A DNA stretch of 64,000 nucleotides from Dryocosmus kuriphilus (lineage: Eukaryota; Arthropoda; Insecta; Hymenoptera; Cynipidae), in NCBI GenBank assembly GCA_038277395.1, contig CM076189.1, positions 107,744,154 to 107,808,153 of the forward strand, given 5' to 3'. A model generated the notes under the pieces. It made no database searches. It was not told the DNA's origin and was given only the letters and a program-made list of their open reading frames with translations. Positions 1 to 11,529 of this stretch are shown here, in pieces. Each line of letters begins with the position of its first letter. Within the stretch, counting starts at the first letter, position 1. A program made the translations under genes and the position numbers.

Positions 1-479
1 GCTAGTTATCATAGTCCCAATATATTTAAACTCATTCACCCTTTCGAATTTCATATTCCCGACCACTAGATCCCCCTCTTTATTATTTTGTTCCGATCTA
101 TCTTCGACCAAACATTTTATCTTCGATTCGCTAACTTCTAAACCTATTTGCTTGGTTTTTGTGATCAAGATTTCTGCATTTGTTGCTACCGTTTCTTTAT
201 CATCCCCGAGTAAGTCGAGATCATCCGCATACTCCAGGATTTGTAATATACCATAGAGCGTAGCGCCGGTTGAATTCGTTTGTACTTGTTTGACAACGTA
301 TTCGAGAACTAAGTTGAAAAGTATGTGCGGCAGCGCATCCCCCTGTTTCAGGCCATCGCGGATCGAGAACTCTTGAGATAGACATCCGTTTACGCATATT
401 CTACCCCTAATGCCGCTTAAGCAAATTTCTGTAAGTCTAAACAACTGCCTCGGAACACCCAAGAACTCTAGAATCCAGT
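1..479 (-). pseudogene. RTE reverse transcriptase, C-terminal half of the palm
   Basis: The minus strand is open from about 479 to the window edge. It shows the RT motifs GLKQGDALPHILFNL (motif B region) and LEYADDLDLLGDD (catalytic YADD, motif C), followed by a thumb-like stretch ending VNEFKYIGTMIT. The role in the family is target-primed reverse transcription of the element's RNA. The segment is in a different frame from the upstream RT piece at 468-656, so at least one indel separates them. The remainder lies outside the window. Confidence 0.85.
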
Positions 480-1480
480 ATATTCTTGCGCGTATAATAG
501 AGTCTTCAGCTTTTTTGAAATCAATAAATAACTGATGTAATTCTTCCTTAAATTCCCATTCCTTTTCCAGCACTTGTCTAGATGTAAACATTTGACCGCT
601 TGTAGAAGGGTTTCGACGAAATCCACACTGGTAATCCGCAATGATTTCCCCAGCATAAGGGGTTAGTCTACTTGAGATTACATTGGACAGGATCTTATAA
701 CACGAAGGCACAATTGAAATTCCCCGATAATTGTTACAGTCCATTTTGTCACCTTTTTTAAAAATAGGTATAATAATAGAGTCATTATAATCCTCCGGTG
801 TGCGCTCTGCTTCCCAAAGGGCGCGTATTAATTCACATATTTGCCTTGTGAGGCGTAAACCCCCATTTTTTATCAGCTATGACGGTATATCATCGATGGC
901 CGGGGCTTTGTCATTTTTCAACTTTTTTATGGCAATTTCAATTTCCTTATCAGTTAGCTCATCAATTTGTAGATCAGCAGTGTGGATTTGACCGTGACTA
1001 TCATTAACGGGGGCTTCACGTACGGTCAACAGCTTATCGATATAGTTTTTCCACAAATTTAGTCTCTCTGTCGCATCGGCTACTAGATTGCCATTTTCGT
1101 CCCTCATTACTTCGGTAATACTTTGGAAGGCTTTCCTTATAATATTGATTCCCCTGTATATCTCACGCAAGTTATTTTGTTTATTATTCGCTACTATTGC
1201 ACGTATTCTGTTATTTTCCCACTCCCTTTTCTTGAGCCTGTAGAGCCTACTTGTACTTTTTACTAATCTCGAGGTATTTCTTATGTTTGATCGCAATTAC
1301 GTCCTAAACTAATTATTTTTGCCTTTCTTCGCTTATCAGACCAAAGGTTGCATTCTTCGTCAAACCTCGGTTTGCTTTTGGTTGCTTTCTTTAGACCTAT
1401 CGTACGTTCCGCGACTGCCTTGATCGCCTTTTTCATAGTTTCCTACAGTTTTTCCGGGTCCTGCTCAAAATTATTGTTAT
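468..1480 (-). pseudogene. RTE reverse transcriptase N-terminal part and endonuclease-RT linker
   Basis: Pieces in order on the minus strand are a linker (KKAIKAVAERTIGLKKATKSKPRFDEE, about 1440-1340), a basic segment plus the RT entry motif IKKLKNDKAPAIDDIPS (877-1296), and the fingers/palm segment (468-656). The same order, with alignable residues, recurs in copy 2 at 62075-62898. Frames change between the pieces and stops interrupt them. The open reading frame at 877-1296 is the longest survivor. No function is expected today. Confidence 0.75.
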
Positions 1481-1487
1481 CGTCTTT

Positions 1488-2185
1488 CTATTTTTGGAAA
1501 GCATCGAAACTATTAGAGATCTCTACTTGGTAATTCAGTGCTTCTGCTGGTGTTTTATACTTATCTATATTAAACCAAACTCCAGGCTCTGAACGGCCAG
1601 ATTCCTTACCTAGCGCTAGTCTAGGTCTAAGTTTCGCTATCACGAGAAAGTGGCATGAATTTAAATCCACTCCCCTGTACGATCTTACATCGAGAATGCT
1701 TGTATGACGTCCTCTGTCAAATAGGACGTGATCAATCTGACTGTGGGTTTTACCATCCAGTGATATCCAGGTCGCCTTATGTATATTTTTATGCTTGAAA
1801 CAAGTGCTTTTGACAATGAGGTTCTTTGAGGCTGCAAAGTTTATTAGTCTAGTTCCATTATTATTTTTGACGGAATGCCCGGCCGGCAGGTTTCTTGGAG
1901 TGCTATTTTGTCAGTACTATATTTCTTAGCTCTCGCAATGAGCTCGCTAAGTCCACCCGTATTTAGACTACGAGCGTTCAGATTTCCGACCTTTAGATTT
2001 TTTATACTAGTTGCTTGTTTTTGAAAGCAAGCCATGATATTGTCAAGGAATCCGTACGTTAGAGATCCTGTTCCGATCGCAGGTGAGTCCACCGTGCTAG
2101 GAGTGATAAGCCCCATACCTCTCAAGGTCTTAGTATGGGAACTTCCGGACTTTGACAAGTACCATGCCAACTTGTCGCCAGACAC
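1488..2185 (-). pseudogene. RTE endonuclease domain (broken)
   Basis: The N-terminal part (1844-2185) carries VGNLNARSLNTGGLSELIARAKK and then KIALQETC, the asparagine and glutamate motifs of the AP-endonuclease-like (EEP) domain that nicks the target. The C-terminal part (1488-1670) shows NSCHFLVIAKLRPRL, the decayed SDH(Y/F)LV motif, with serine and aspartate of the catalytic SDH changed. The two parts are in different frames. Copy 2 carries the matching piece at 61731-61949 (LRDFNAKIGKE). Confidence 0.75.
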
Positions 2186-2639
2186 ATTACGGTTTCATCC
2201 TCGTAACCTAACCTTCCCCTGAAAGGCAGCGCGCCACGCTGGCATCAATACCACGTTGACCGTACAGGCGAATCATTTCACACATCCCTTGGGGGCAGCG
2301 TCTTCTCTGCGGTGTCTAACGTAGTAGCAGGATTTTCCCCTTACAAGGTTTTTAGTTTTGGTGCGGGTAGTGTTACTAGGTGGTTACACGCTACGCCTCT
2401 GCCTGCTAGCGCACACCTTCTGCGTATGGGCCCTCACAAACCATGGTTGTCGTTTACCTAATTTCCACTAGTGTGGGCTCACCACACCCACGCCTGGTAC
2501 CTATCGACTTTTCGCGACTGCTTATTTTTGTATTCGCAGTTAACCTCTGGGCTGTTCGACCTCAGAGGCCGTTCCTCTATCCGCAACCTGAGGACGCGCT
2601 ACGTAGTGGTGACAGGAACCCACCGAGTAGGTGATTTCT

Positions 2640-4100
2640 TTATAGAAAACTTAAATATTTTTCTTGAAAGTTAATTTTTTTTCGTTCAAAATTCAACTAT
2701 TTTTTATTTAAAATTAATGATTTTCAAAGTGCTTAGCTGATCCATTTTTGGTTCAGAATTAATCATTCTTCCTTTGACATTTAACTATTTCTTTTTTTTT
2801 AATTGCATGGTTTTACTTATTTGAGATCTTCATACAAAAAAAAATAACACTTTAAAAAAAATAAATGAGTTTCCAATCAAAAATATTGGTATTTTCAACA
2901 AGACAAGATTAATTTTGAACGGAATGCTTACATTTTTGAATGTAAAAGACAAATTTTTAACACATTAGTTGAATCTTTTAACAAAAGAAATCATCCTCGA
3001 CCAAAAATATAACAATTAAACTTTCTACCAAACCTGATGAATTATCAACAAAGTCACTTAAGCTGCAAATGAAAAAGATGAAGTCTCAACACCAAAAATA
3101 TAGTAATTTAATTTTGAACCGGAAATAGAGAAAATTCAACCACGAAAATGACAGCTAAGTTTTGAACAAAGAAGATTAATTTTGATTATAAAATAGTCGA
3201 ATTTTCGACCAAAATGAAAATAATTGTTAACGGAGTAGTTCAATTTTTAATGGAAGGAAGCGAATTCTTAACAAAATAGTTGAATTTTCAATTTAAAATT
3301 ATTAATCTTAAAAAAAACAAGAAAGTGGTTACATTTAAACAAAAACATATTATCTTTAACAAAAAATTCTTCAATTACTATCAATCAAAGGAAAGAAATT
3401 TTTAAAAAGTTGACTTTCCAACTTGTCCACAAAAAATTAGAATTTGAAATTTCAAACCAAATATCTTAATTTTTAATTTAATGAAATTAAGTTGTCAAAG
3501 AAAAGTGAAATTGATTAAGAAATATATATATTTTTGTCAATAGAAAAAATTTTCATCAATGTTCTTCAACTAATTTCAACTAATTTTCAACTAAGAGAAG
3601 GTATATTTTGAACAGAAGAGTAGAGTCTTCAACTAAAAGAGATGACATCTTATAAAAAAGAGGTAGAATTGACTTGAACCAAAAAAATTCTGTTCTACCA
3701 AAAATAGTTCAACTATGAACCGCAAAAAAGAAATTTTCACTAAACCAATTAATTAGTTAATTAAGTTCAATGCTGACCCCAAAAACATGAACTTTCTACA
3801 ACAGAGTAGTTAATTTTCAACTAGAAACGAATTTGTAACAAAATTGCTGGACATCCCAAAACATATATCAATTTTTGAACTAAAAATGTTAATTCTCACG
3901 CAAAAGAGACGAATCCTTATCCTGAAACATAATAGTTGACTTGCGAAACAAAAAATATTCTCTCTTAGCAAAAAATGTTTGAATTATGAACTAAAGAAAC
4001 GAATTTTTGACAATGAAAAATTGATTTTCGTTCAAAATAGATAAATTTTCAACTTTCCAACCAAAGATGTAACATTTGGAAAGTAAGCAAGGACATTCAC
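2640..4100. repeat. Degenerate short-period AT-rich repeat field (TTGAACCAAAAAAT-like)
   Basis: There is no gene here. The stretch is built from poorly conserved units of roughly 20-45 bp around the pattern TTTTCAACCAAAAAA / TTGAATTTTNAAC, for example near 2890, 3160, 3640 and 3990. The same pattern reappears at 23880-25050. It looks like an old, diverged array rather than a clean satellite, and no exact unit length can be fixed by eye. Confidence 0.6.
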
Positions 4101-5559
4101 ATTTCTAATTTTACATTCTCATTTCAAATTAGGTGGTATTAGTTTTATGTGAAAACTGAATTTCGCGGATTTCATGAAATCTCGACGTTTCGTGACCGCC
4201 TGAATCGGAAAAAAACATGTTATAAGACGTTTTCTTTCTGCCTGTGTCGTTGTCGCCGTTGTCGTTGTCGTTGTTATCCTTGTCATTGTCGTGTGTTCCA
4301 ACGATAACTTTCGAAGGACTAATCGGATTGGATTGCGCTTTGGCACAATTCTTTAAGGCGTAAAAAGGAAGGACGAGTTCGTTAACTAGCGCGCCCTAGG
4401 CGCGCTCAATCTTGCGAGCGAAGTGCGTGATGAGAATTTCCGAACGAAGGGAGAAGATTTTTATTTTACTAAAAATTCTCTTTTCATGTTGAAAATTGAA
4501 TTGAAGAAAGTTAAAGATACAAGTATTCTGGTTTGAATTTCAACTGTCATATTTTTTGTTAAAAAGTCGTAAGTTCAATGATTTCTTTATAATTTCATGC
4601 CTAGTTGAAAAATCATGTTTTTTTCGTCGGTGGTTCACCTAAGGCTGAAACTAACTTTATTTCTTGATAAATCATCTTTCTTGTATAGCAGCTTAACTTT
4701 CTTATTAGAATTTCTTTGTGTTGATAATTCAATTACTTTTGACGATAAATAATCTTTTTTGGTTCAGTTCAACTATAATATTTGCGTTTGAGAAGCCATC
4801 TTGTTTAGCTCAAAATTCGACTATTTTGTTAAACAATGTGTCTTAGCTATAAATTAATCTAACCTTTCAAGATTACTAAATATTTGTTATTAAGTATTCA
4901 CTTTTCATTTTCTTTGTTCGCTGAAAAGGCTTGTTAATAAAAGCACCTCATAATTCTTCTTACAGAATCAGCTGATCCACTACCACACAATTTTGATGTA
5001 CCTCGTGGATCGTCCATTCCGGGTAACTAAAAAATTAACTAAAGTAAAATCTAAAGTAAATAGCAAAAAATTCTGATATATTGAATTCATGTTGTCATAT
5101 TTCTAAAAACTTCACAGGACGTCATCAAGATTGGTGGAATGTTTTTTCACCAACGACTCCTATTCCCACTTTAATAATATTTTTAAGTAATAACAGCTAA
5201 TTACCTTTTTATTACATTAATCCCTTTAATTGCTCTTTTACTTTTTCACTTTTTTTTTTTTGCTTTTTTTGCTTTTTTCTGCATTTTTGAATCAAAAATG
5301 AGTGATACTTCAGGAATAGCGTAACTAGACAATTACCAGGCCTTACTGTCAAACACTGCTTTTTTTATATTATACTATTTGATTCTGTAAGAGCAAGAAA
5401 CATGGTTCTCCAAAGTTGAGCCAATTTCTGAAGCTGTCCTTCTAGAAATGCTCGACTGGAATCAACTGAAACCGTTAGAAGACAATCAATTTCAATTGCG
5501 TTTCCTAACTGGGCCCACACGAATAAGAACATTTACGCTTTCTTCATTTTTAGAGATTC
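4101..5559. other. Non-genic AT-rich stretch with a GTC/GTT microsatellite and a CpG-rich palindrome
   Basis: I see no gene. A trinucleotide tract of GTTGTCGTTGTC type lies at about 4243-4290; the 75-residue open frame over it on the minus strand is threonine-rich low complexity and is not called. A short palindrome (AGCGCG...CGCGCT) sits at about 4388-4406. Poly-T runs occur near 5248-5280. Confidence 0.5.
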
Positions 5560-6115
5560 TAAGGTATTAGAAAATGTTTTAAAGTAGTTCATGTGATTTT
5601 TTAAATTCAAAGAATGCTAAATGATGTCAAAACTATTTGGAAGTGTTTTAACAGATTTCAAAGACAATTTAAAAATTTTAAAGGATTTTAAACAATTTGA
5701 TGTAATTTTAAGGAATTTAAAGGTATTTTAAGGCATTTCAAAACATTTTAAAGGACTTTAAGAGATTCTGGATGATTTTTGTGATTTTAAAGGGATTTTA
5801 AAAAAATCTCAAAGTACTTTAAAAGATTTCAAAAGATTCTGAAATATTTTAGAAGGGTTTGCAGCCATTTTAAAGAGTTTCAGCTAATTCTAAAGGATTT
5901 TGAAAAACTCTCAAACATTTCAAAAGATTTAAATCGATATTAATGAATTTTGAAGGCCTCATGTAATTTTAAATGATCTTAGAAAATTGGAACTGATTCT
6001 AAAAATATTTCAAACTATTTTAATAGATTTCTAAATATTTTAAAAGTTTGAAAGTATTTAAAATAGTTTCAGGCCTATGCAAATACATTTAAGTCTTCTA
6101 AAAATTCATTGAAAT
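5560..6115. repeat. Degenerate repeat field of TTTTAAAGGATTT type
   Basis: Loosely repeated words (TTTTAAAGGATTTTAAA, AAAGATTTCAAA) run through the segment with a spacing of roughly 15-25 bp. The same word family fills 48600-51480, mostly on the other strand. No coding potential is seen. From about 6120 to 6460 the composition becomes less biased, but I recognise nothing there. Confidence 0.5.
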
Positions 6116-6500
6116 CACTTGAAATACTTTCAAATTTTAAAAATGTTTCATAGGTTTCATTATTTTTCGCCGTGCGAGTGTAAAATAATGTTAGAGGAAG
6201 CATTGTGCGTTATGCATTTACGATTTGGTGAACTAATTACCACTCAGTGTGGCGCTTTTGGAGCTAATTACCTGCCACCGTTCGGTATGGGGCTATATAG
6301 CGCCCATTTTTCAGACGGTATTACTGTCTCGTTACATGGTGGTTTCGAATAAAATTATATTATTGAAACCATGTTTGAAAAATGCTAAATTCATGTAAAC
6401 GTGCGTGCAATAAAAACTTCACGTGAATACCCTATCCTTTTGTGCAACATAAAGTTTCAAAAATTTCATTTCACATCTCCGTCCTTCCTTATTTTTTTAT

Positions 6501-6514
6501 GAAAATAATGTTAT
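6501..6514. repeat. Target-site duplication, low-coordinate copy
   Basis: The 14-mer GAAAATAATGTTAT is repeated exactly at 12982-12995, directly outside the other end of the LOA-like LINE. This fixes both ends of the insertion. Confidence 0.85.
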
Positions 6515-6596
6515 TCTTATTTCATACGGGTAGGGTCATTTAAGTCCCATAGCACTGAGGTTAGCTAATGTAACCTATTGTACTTTACCCTTCAAT

Positions 6597-7575
6597 TTAA
6601 GCCTCTCTAAGGAAGCCGGTTTCCATCATATATGCGTATATCGCCGTATATGGAATATCTGCGAAATCATCTGGTTCGCAGAATTGATTATCGAAATGCT
6701 TAGCTCTGAGGTTTACAAGCACATCACACTCGCACAGTATGTGATGTGCTGTCTCCTCTCGGGAAGCCGCATTTCCACCACTATCTTCACCTGCTTTCAC
6801 CCCATGTTCAGGAGTTTCTTAGATTTTCCTATGCATGGTTCTTTAATATATTTTTTAGAGTGTACCGCACCTCTTGTCACTCTCCAATACTCAATGTGCT
6901 CCTTCAAAAGCCATTTCTCAATGGCAAGCTTAACTGAAGCATATGAGATTCCGCAGTATGGCTCAGGTCCATTGAAGGGTTTTATAGTCCCTCTTTTTGC
7001 AAGCGTATCTGCTCTCTCGTTGCCCTCAGTTTCCTCATGCCCAGGGACCCAGACCAATTTGACCCAGTTTTCACTAGACACTAAGAGGAGTTCTTGAAGG
7101 CAACTCCAGACAAGTCTGGATGTAAATTCTTCCGATAGGAGGGCTTTCAGAGCCGCTTGACTGTCAGAGCATATGTAAACGTGATGGTTGGTAAATCCAC
7201 GCCTACGAATCTCCTCAAGGCAGGCTTTAATGGCTATGATTTCAGCTTGGAAAACAGTGGGAAATTTACCCAGTGCGATTGTTATATCAGCACTGGGGTT
7301 CCTCCCGTGTACTCCAGCACCAGTACCCAAGGAGTCTTTTGAACCGTCCGTATACCAGACGAGACATCCTGTTGTAAATATTTTCTTTCTCCTCTGCTCA
7401 TCATGCCAATCTTCCCTTTCTGGGAATACCACTTTAAATGGCTTCATGAACGATTATTCCTTCAGCATGCTGTCAGAGTGCATGCGAAGGATTTCATCCC
7501 CCAATAATACGCCTTTTACCAAGTCGTGTAAGTCATGGCATTCAATGTTTCCATGACCCCTTTTTAGGGAGTGTC
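6597..7575 (-). pseudogene. LOA-like LINE ORF2, RNase H domain and terminal zinc motif
   Basis: This resumes beyond the mariner with RHSLKRGHGNIECHDLHD. An in-frame stop at about 7454-7456 precedes the RNase H block (7447-6797), which keeps the acidic set: D in WYTDGSKD, E in FQAEIIAI, D in CSDSQAAL, and GHEETEGNERAD with the last aspartate. A frameshift near 6800 leads to a terminal block (6597-6800) with EETAHHILCEC, the usual C-terminal H/C motif. The stretch between RNase H and this motif looks shorter than usual, so a small deletion is possible. RNase H removes the RNA strand during element DNA synthesis. Confidence 0.85.
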
Positions 7576-7577
7576 TA

Positions 7578-7605
7578 CGAGGGCCTACCCAAAAGAAACC
7601 GAACT
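7578..7605 (+). repeat. Mariner left terminal inverted repeat (28 bp)
   Basis: It is identical, in reverse complement, to 8872-8899; the match breaks at the 29th base. It follows the TA at 7576-7577. This is where the transposase would bind and cut. Confidence 0.97.
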
Positions 7606-7772
7606 GATGTTGTGGGGAGCGGAGTTGTTGTAGTACCGGGTTTTTGCCGGTAGGTGCGTGTAGAGGCACTTTCCACCAGTTAGTATGCCAACTGCTATCA
7701 CTGTGTAAGGTTGCATTTGGTGTGTGTAATTTTTTTTGTGACTGTTGCTTTGCGCGCTCGTCGTTTTTTCTG

Positions 7773-8827
7773 ATGGTTGATTTTCGTGATCAGCGTGCCA
7801 ACGTGAGGTTTTGCTTCCTGCTCAGGAAAACGGGCACAGAAACTCTTCAAATGTTGAAAACGGCCTACAAGGATGATGCTATGGGAAAAACTCAAGTGTT
7901 CGAGTGGTTTTCTCGTTTTAAAAATGGGGAAATGTCAATTGACGATCAACCTCGCTCTGGACGTCCTTCGACGGCCCGAACCGACGAAAATGTTGAAAAA
8001 ATTCGCGAAATCATCCTGGAAGATCGACGAAGGACCATCGAAGAAGTTGTGGAGAAATCTGTCGTGAGTTGGAGTTCAGTACAGAGAATTCTAAGTGAAG
8101 ATTTGGGGATGAGAAGGGTGGCTGCAAAATTTGTTCCTCGACTGCTGACTGCAGAGCAAAAACAAGGCCGCGTGCAAGCATGCTCTGCTTTGAAGGAGGA
8201 ATTCCAAAATGATCCAAGCTTTTTTCCAAGGTCAAAACAGGTGACGAATCGTGGTGTTATGGATACGATCCTGAAACTATGCAACAGTCAAGTCAATGGA
8301 AGACTCAAAATTCGCCTCGCCCTAAAAAAGCTCGTCAGGTGAGGTCAAACATTAAGACGATGCTCATTTGTTTTTTCGATATGAGAGGAGTCGTCCATTC
8401 AGAATTTGTTCCACCGGGTCAGACAGTTTATCAGGCATTTTACCTGGAAGTCTTGAAAAGATTGCGCAACAGTTTACGACGGAAAAGGCCTGATTTGTGG
8501 CAGTCCGGGGACTGGTTTTTCCACCACGACAACGCCCCTGCTCACACAGCTCTTTCTGTGCGCCGATTTTTGACCAAAAATAGCATGGCCACTGTTCCTC
8601 ACCCACCTTATTCACCCGATTTAGCCCCCTGTGACTTTTTTTTATTCCCCCAAATGAAAAGGGACATGAAAGGAAAGCATTTTGCGGACGTAGCTGAAGT
8701 GAAGGAAAAAACGACGGAGGCGCTGTCAAGCATCACAAAAGAGGAATTTAACAAATGTTTCGAACAACGGAATAAAAGATTAGATAAGTGTATTGTCTCC
8801 AATGGAGAGTACTTTAAAGGAGATTAG
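7773..8827 (+). pseudogene. Mariner transposase, one frameshift
   Basis: ATG at 7773 opens MVDFRDQRANVRFCFLL. An N-terminal helix-turn-helix pair follows (KTQVFEWFSRFKNGE, then DQPRSGRPSTA, a WVPHEL-type linker region). The catalytic part has HDNAPAHTALSV and, 34 residues after its aspartate, YSPDLAPCDFFLF, so it is DD34D. A missing base in the T-run at about 8218-8225 puts the first catalytic aspartate (GDESW) and everything downstream into the next frame, so the protein stops early at about 8342. The downstream frame is open to the stop at 8825-8827. The intended length of about 350 residues is normal for the family. Confidence 0.93.
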
Positions 8828-8871
8828 ATGTTCTTTGTAGAAAAATCAAAATAATAACTTTGTACAAAAGT

Positions 8872-8899
8872 AGTTCGGTTTCTTTTGGGTAGGCCCTCG
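8872..8899 (-). repeat. Mariner right terminal inverted repeat (28 bp)
   Basis: Perfect reverse complement of 7578-7605, followed by TA at 8900-8901. Confidence 0.97.
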
Positions 8900-8901
8900 T
8901 A

Positions 8902-10756
8902 TACGCTTCCGCCACAGCCCTCTGTCTAACTAAGATGTGCAGCGGCGGTATGCTCAAGATAGTCTCCAATGCCGCTGTTGGAGTTGTCCTCATTGAACCA
9001 GTGATTGCCAGGCAAAAGACCCTTTGTAGGCTCTCCAACTGGTTCCTGGTGCTTGTGAGGCTTGCTCTATGCCCCCAGATCAATGAAGCATAGGTTATAA
9101 TTGGTCTAATGATTATTGTGTATAACCAATACACCACCTTGGGCTTTAATCCCCAATTCTTTCCAATTGCGCCTCTGCAAGCCCAGAAGGCTGCTTTGGC
9201 CTTTTTAACGATTGCGTCCACATGCATCTTCCAAGTCAATTTAGGGTCGAAAATAACGCCGAAATACTTAGCCGATGTCGAGAAATCGACTTTCTTGCCG
9301 TAGAACGTGGGATTCACGAGATCAGGCAGATTCCTGCGTCTCGTAAAAACCAAAAGTTCAGTTTTATCTGGATTAACAGGTAGGGCACGATCGTTGCACC
9401 AACATTCTAGGATGTTGAGAGCATTTTGCATGAGTCCGATCAACGTTCGTTCATGCTTACCTGTTATCAGAATAACAAGGTCATCTACATAACCTTGCGT
9501 GTAGTATCCTAATTCATTTAACCTACATATTAGGTCATCAATGATGAGTGCCCACAGGGTGAGGGATAGTACGCCTCCCTGTGGGCACCCCTTTTTAATC
9601 TTCGCTCTAACGTTATATCCGTGAAGCGAAGATTGGACTATTCTGTTGCACAACATTGAGCGCAACCATCTGTTAACCGTGGAACCCACACCATGACTCT
9701 TAGCAGAATCGAATATAGACTCCGTTGTGGTGTTACTAAAGGCACCCTCTACGTCTAATAAAACGCTGCAATCGCGACCTCCCCTAATCGTCCTGCCTTT
9801 TGAATGCGGGAGGCAAATGCGAAAAGTGCGTCAATAGTTGATTTACCTTTCTGTGAGGCAAATTGATTACTATGAAGTGGTTTGTTTGGTAAAATTACCT
9901 CCTTCATATGAATATCTACTAACTTTTCTAATGCTTTTAACATAAAAAAAGTTAGGCTAATTGGCCTGAATGACTTGGCCTCATATTATGAGTCCCTCCC
10001 CGGTTTTGGTATGAAAATCGCTTTGACGCTCCTCCATGCCGCAGGGGTATATCCCATAGCTATGCACGCTCTAAAGATGTTACATAACGCTCCAATTAGA
10101 ACGTCCAACCCTTCTTGAATCAACGCCGGAAAAATACCGTCTTCCCCGGCGGTTTTGTATGGATTGAAGTGTCGAACAACCCACCTGATTTTTGAATGTG
10201 TTACAATCCGGATTGCCATTCTCCAATCATTCCCATTGGCCCTTTGATCTGGGCCGTCGGTGAAATTTAACCTATCGGCCTCTTCCTCCAACTGACTCTC
10301 AGATTCGGAACCGGGAAAGTGAACACTCATGAGGTGTTCAAGGATTTCGCTAGCCGTTTCTGTCATATCTCCTGTTGGCAGTGTTAATGCCCTCAGTTGA
10401 CATGCTGGATTTTTATTTAGGGCTCTCTGGAGGTTAGCAGTATCAGGTACGTTTTGAATGCCCTGGCAATGCCCCCTCCATGAGATCCTTTTAGCCGATC
10501 GTATTTCGTTAGTATATTTTGCTATACTAGCTCTATACGCTTCCCAATTACCAGTTTTCCTGGCTCTATTAAATAGTCTCCTAGTTTCTTTTTTTAAAAC
10601 CTGAAGGCTATTATTCCACCAAGGAGCATCCTTGTCTATTTTCTTAATACGAAGAGGACAGTTGTCCTCATACGATTTGTGTGTAGCCATATTGACCATA
10701 TCCACAGCAAATTCTAGCTGATCGGTTGATCCGATCCTTCCAGGAATAATTGCCAA
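8902..10756 (-). pseudogene. LOA-like LINE ORF2, reverse transcriptase domain
   Basis: Three blocks run in order. 10756-9986 holds the fingers with NPYKTAGEDGIFPALIQ and SVKAIFIPKPGRDS. An in-frame TAA at about 9983 precedes block 9943-9755 (NQFASQKGKSTIDAL). A frameshift near 9775 leads into 9689-8902, with LDVEGAF (first catalytic aspartate), KKGCPQGGVLS and the catalytic box GYVDDLVIL. The thumb and connection follow (KYFGVIFDPKLTWKMHV, ASLIWGHRA). The frame stops at 8902, where the mariner interrupts it after AVAEAYTR. Confidence 0.87.
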
Positions 10757-11529
10757 GGCTCCCCAAGATCCTCCCTGTATTTATCCCAGTCGGTCGCTCT
10801 TGGGTTCCTATACCTGATTGGATCAGAAGCGTCAGCACTCAGTGAAACGCATATATGCCTGTGATCTGACAGGGATGTCTCCGGCGATACATGCCATTCC
10901 CCGAACGCTTCACTAATGGATATAGAGCATATAGTTATGTCAATAACCTCCTGAAACCTAGCTGTCACAAAGTTTGGAGTATTTCCGCAATTTAATATAG
11001 TTAAATCGGTAGTTAAAAGGTAATCTAAAAGATACTCACCTCTACTGTTGATGTCCTTGCTGTTCCATATCGTGTGATGCGCGTTTGCGTCACATCCGAT
11101 AATCATCGGCCATCCTTTTGACCCGCAATAATCTACCAAACGTCTTAACTCTTCTGATGGTGGTGGGAGTAAGGAGTCGAATGGCAGGTACGCAGAACAA
11201 ATCACCAAGAGATGTCGTTTTCCTCCCTCCATGTGCTGGGTCTTGATCGCTACAAGGTCTCTACCACAAAACCTTGGCAGGCAAACAAAGTCAATGTCCC
11301 TTCTAACATATATGGCTGTCAGAGGGTTTTCATTCGTTCTATTGTAAACTATAGATCCATGTTTCTGGCTTATGCCATTCACCTCCTCCTTGTAGCTCCA
11401 AGGTTCTTGGATCAGTGCAAAAGCCGTCTTTTCCACTGTAATGCGTCTGCTTATTACGGCAGATGCACCTTTACAGTGATGCAGGTTTATTTGGATAAAA
11501 TCCAAACCCGAACTTCTGGTGCTGCCCAT
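10714..11529 (-). pseudogene. LOA-like LINE ORF2, AP-endonuclease domain
   Basis: The 271-residue frame starts MGSTRSSGLDFIQINLHH and carries the endonuclease signatures in order: N in QINLHH, E in ALIQEPW, D and N in IIGCDANAHH, and SDHRHI near the C-terminus. These residues form the metal-dependent nicking site of the EEP fold, and all are present. The frame is lost at about 10740-10756, where a one-base shift moves the rest of ORF2 into another frame (IIPGRIGSTDQLEFAVDMV continues there). It would have nicked target DNA to prime reverse transcription. Confidence 0.85.

Larger units (their letters stand above)
1..2630 (-). mobile_element. RTE-clade non-LTR retrotransposon, copy 1 (runs off the left edge)
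   Basis: Reading the minus strand from 2630 there is a 5' leader, an AP-type endonuclease (about 2185-1488), a linker, and a reverse transcriptase (about 1480-1) that continues past the window. The 5' end is fixed by comparison with copy 2 at 53022 on the plus strand: both start CTACT(C/T)GGTGGGTTCC and stay alignable through the leader. The coding frame is broken by several stops and shifts, so the copy is dead. Clade assignment rests on the endonuclease start (VGNLNARSLNTGGL), the YADD box and the absence of an RNase H domain; it is from memory of the family, not a search. Confidence 0.85.
7578..8899 (+). mobile_element. Mariner (DD34D) DNA transposon, 1322 bp
   Basis: Both ends are exact: 28-bp perfect terminal inverted repeats at 7578-7605 and 8872-8899 (starting CGAGGGCCTACCC), flanked by TA at 7576-7577 and 8900-8901, the obligate mariner target duplication. 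The LINE reading frame resumes on the far side. One transposase gene fills the plus strand. Length and TIR size are normal for mariner. The perfect TIRs against a single transposase frame break suggest a fairly recent, now non-autonomous copy. Confidence 0.97.

Noticed and set aside
4119..4346. 75-residue frame on the minus strand
   Set aside because: Its core is a threonine run from a GTC/GTT microsatellite; no motif and no support as a gene.
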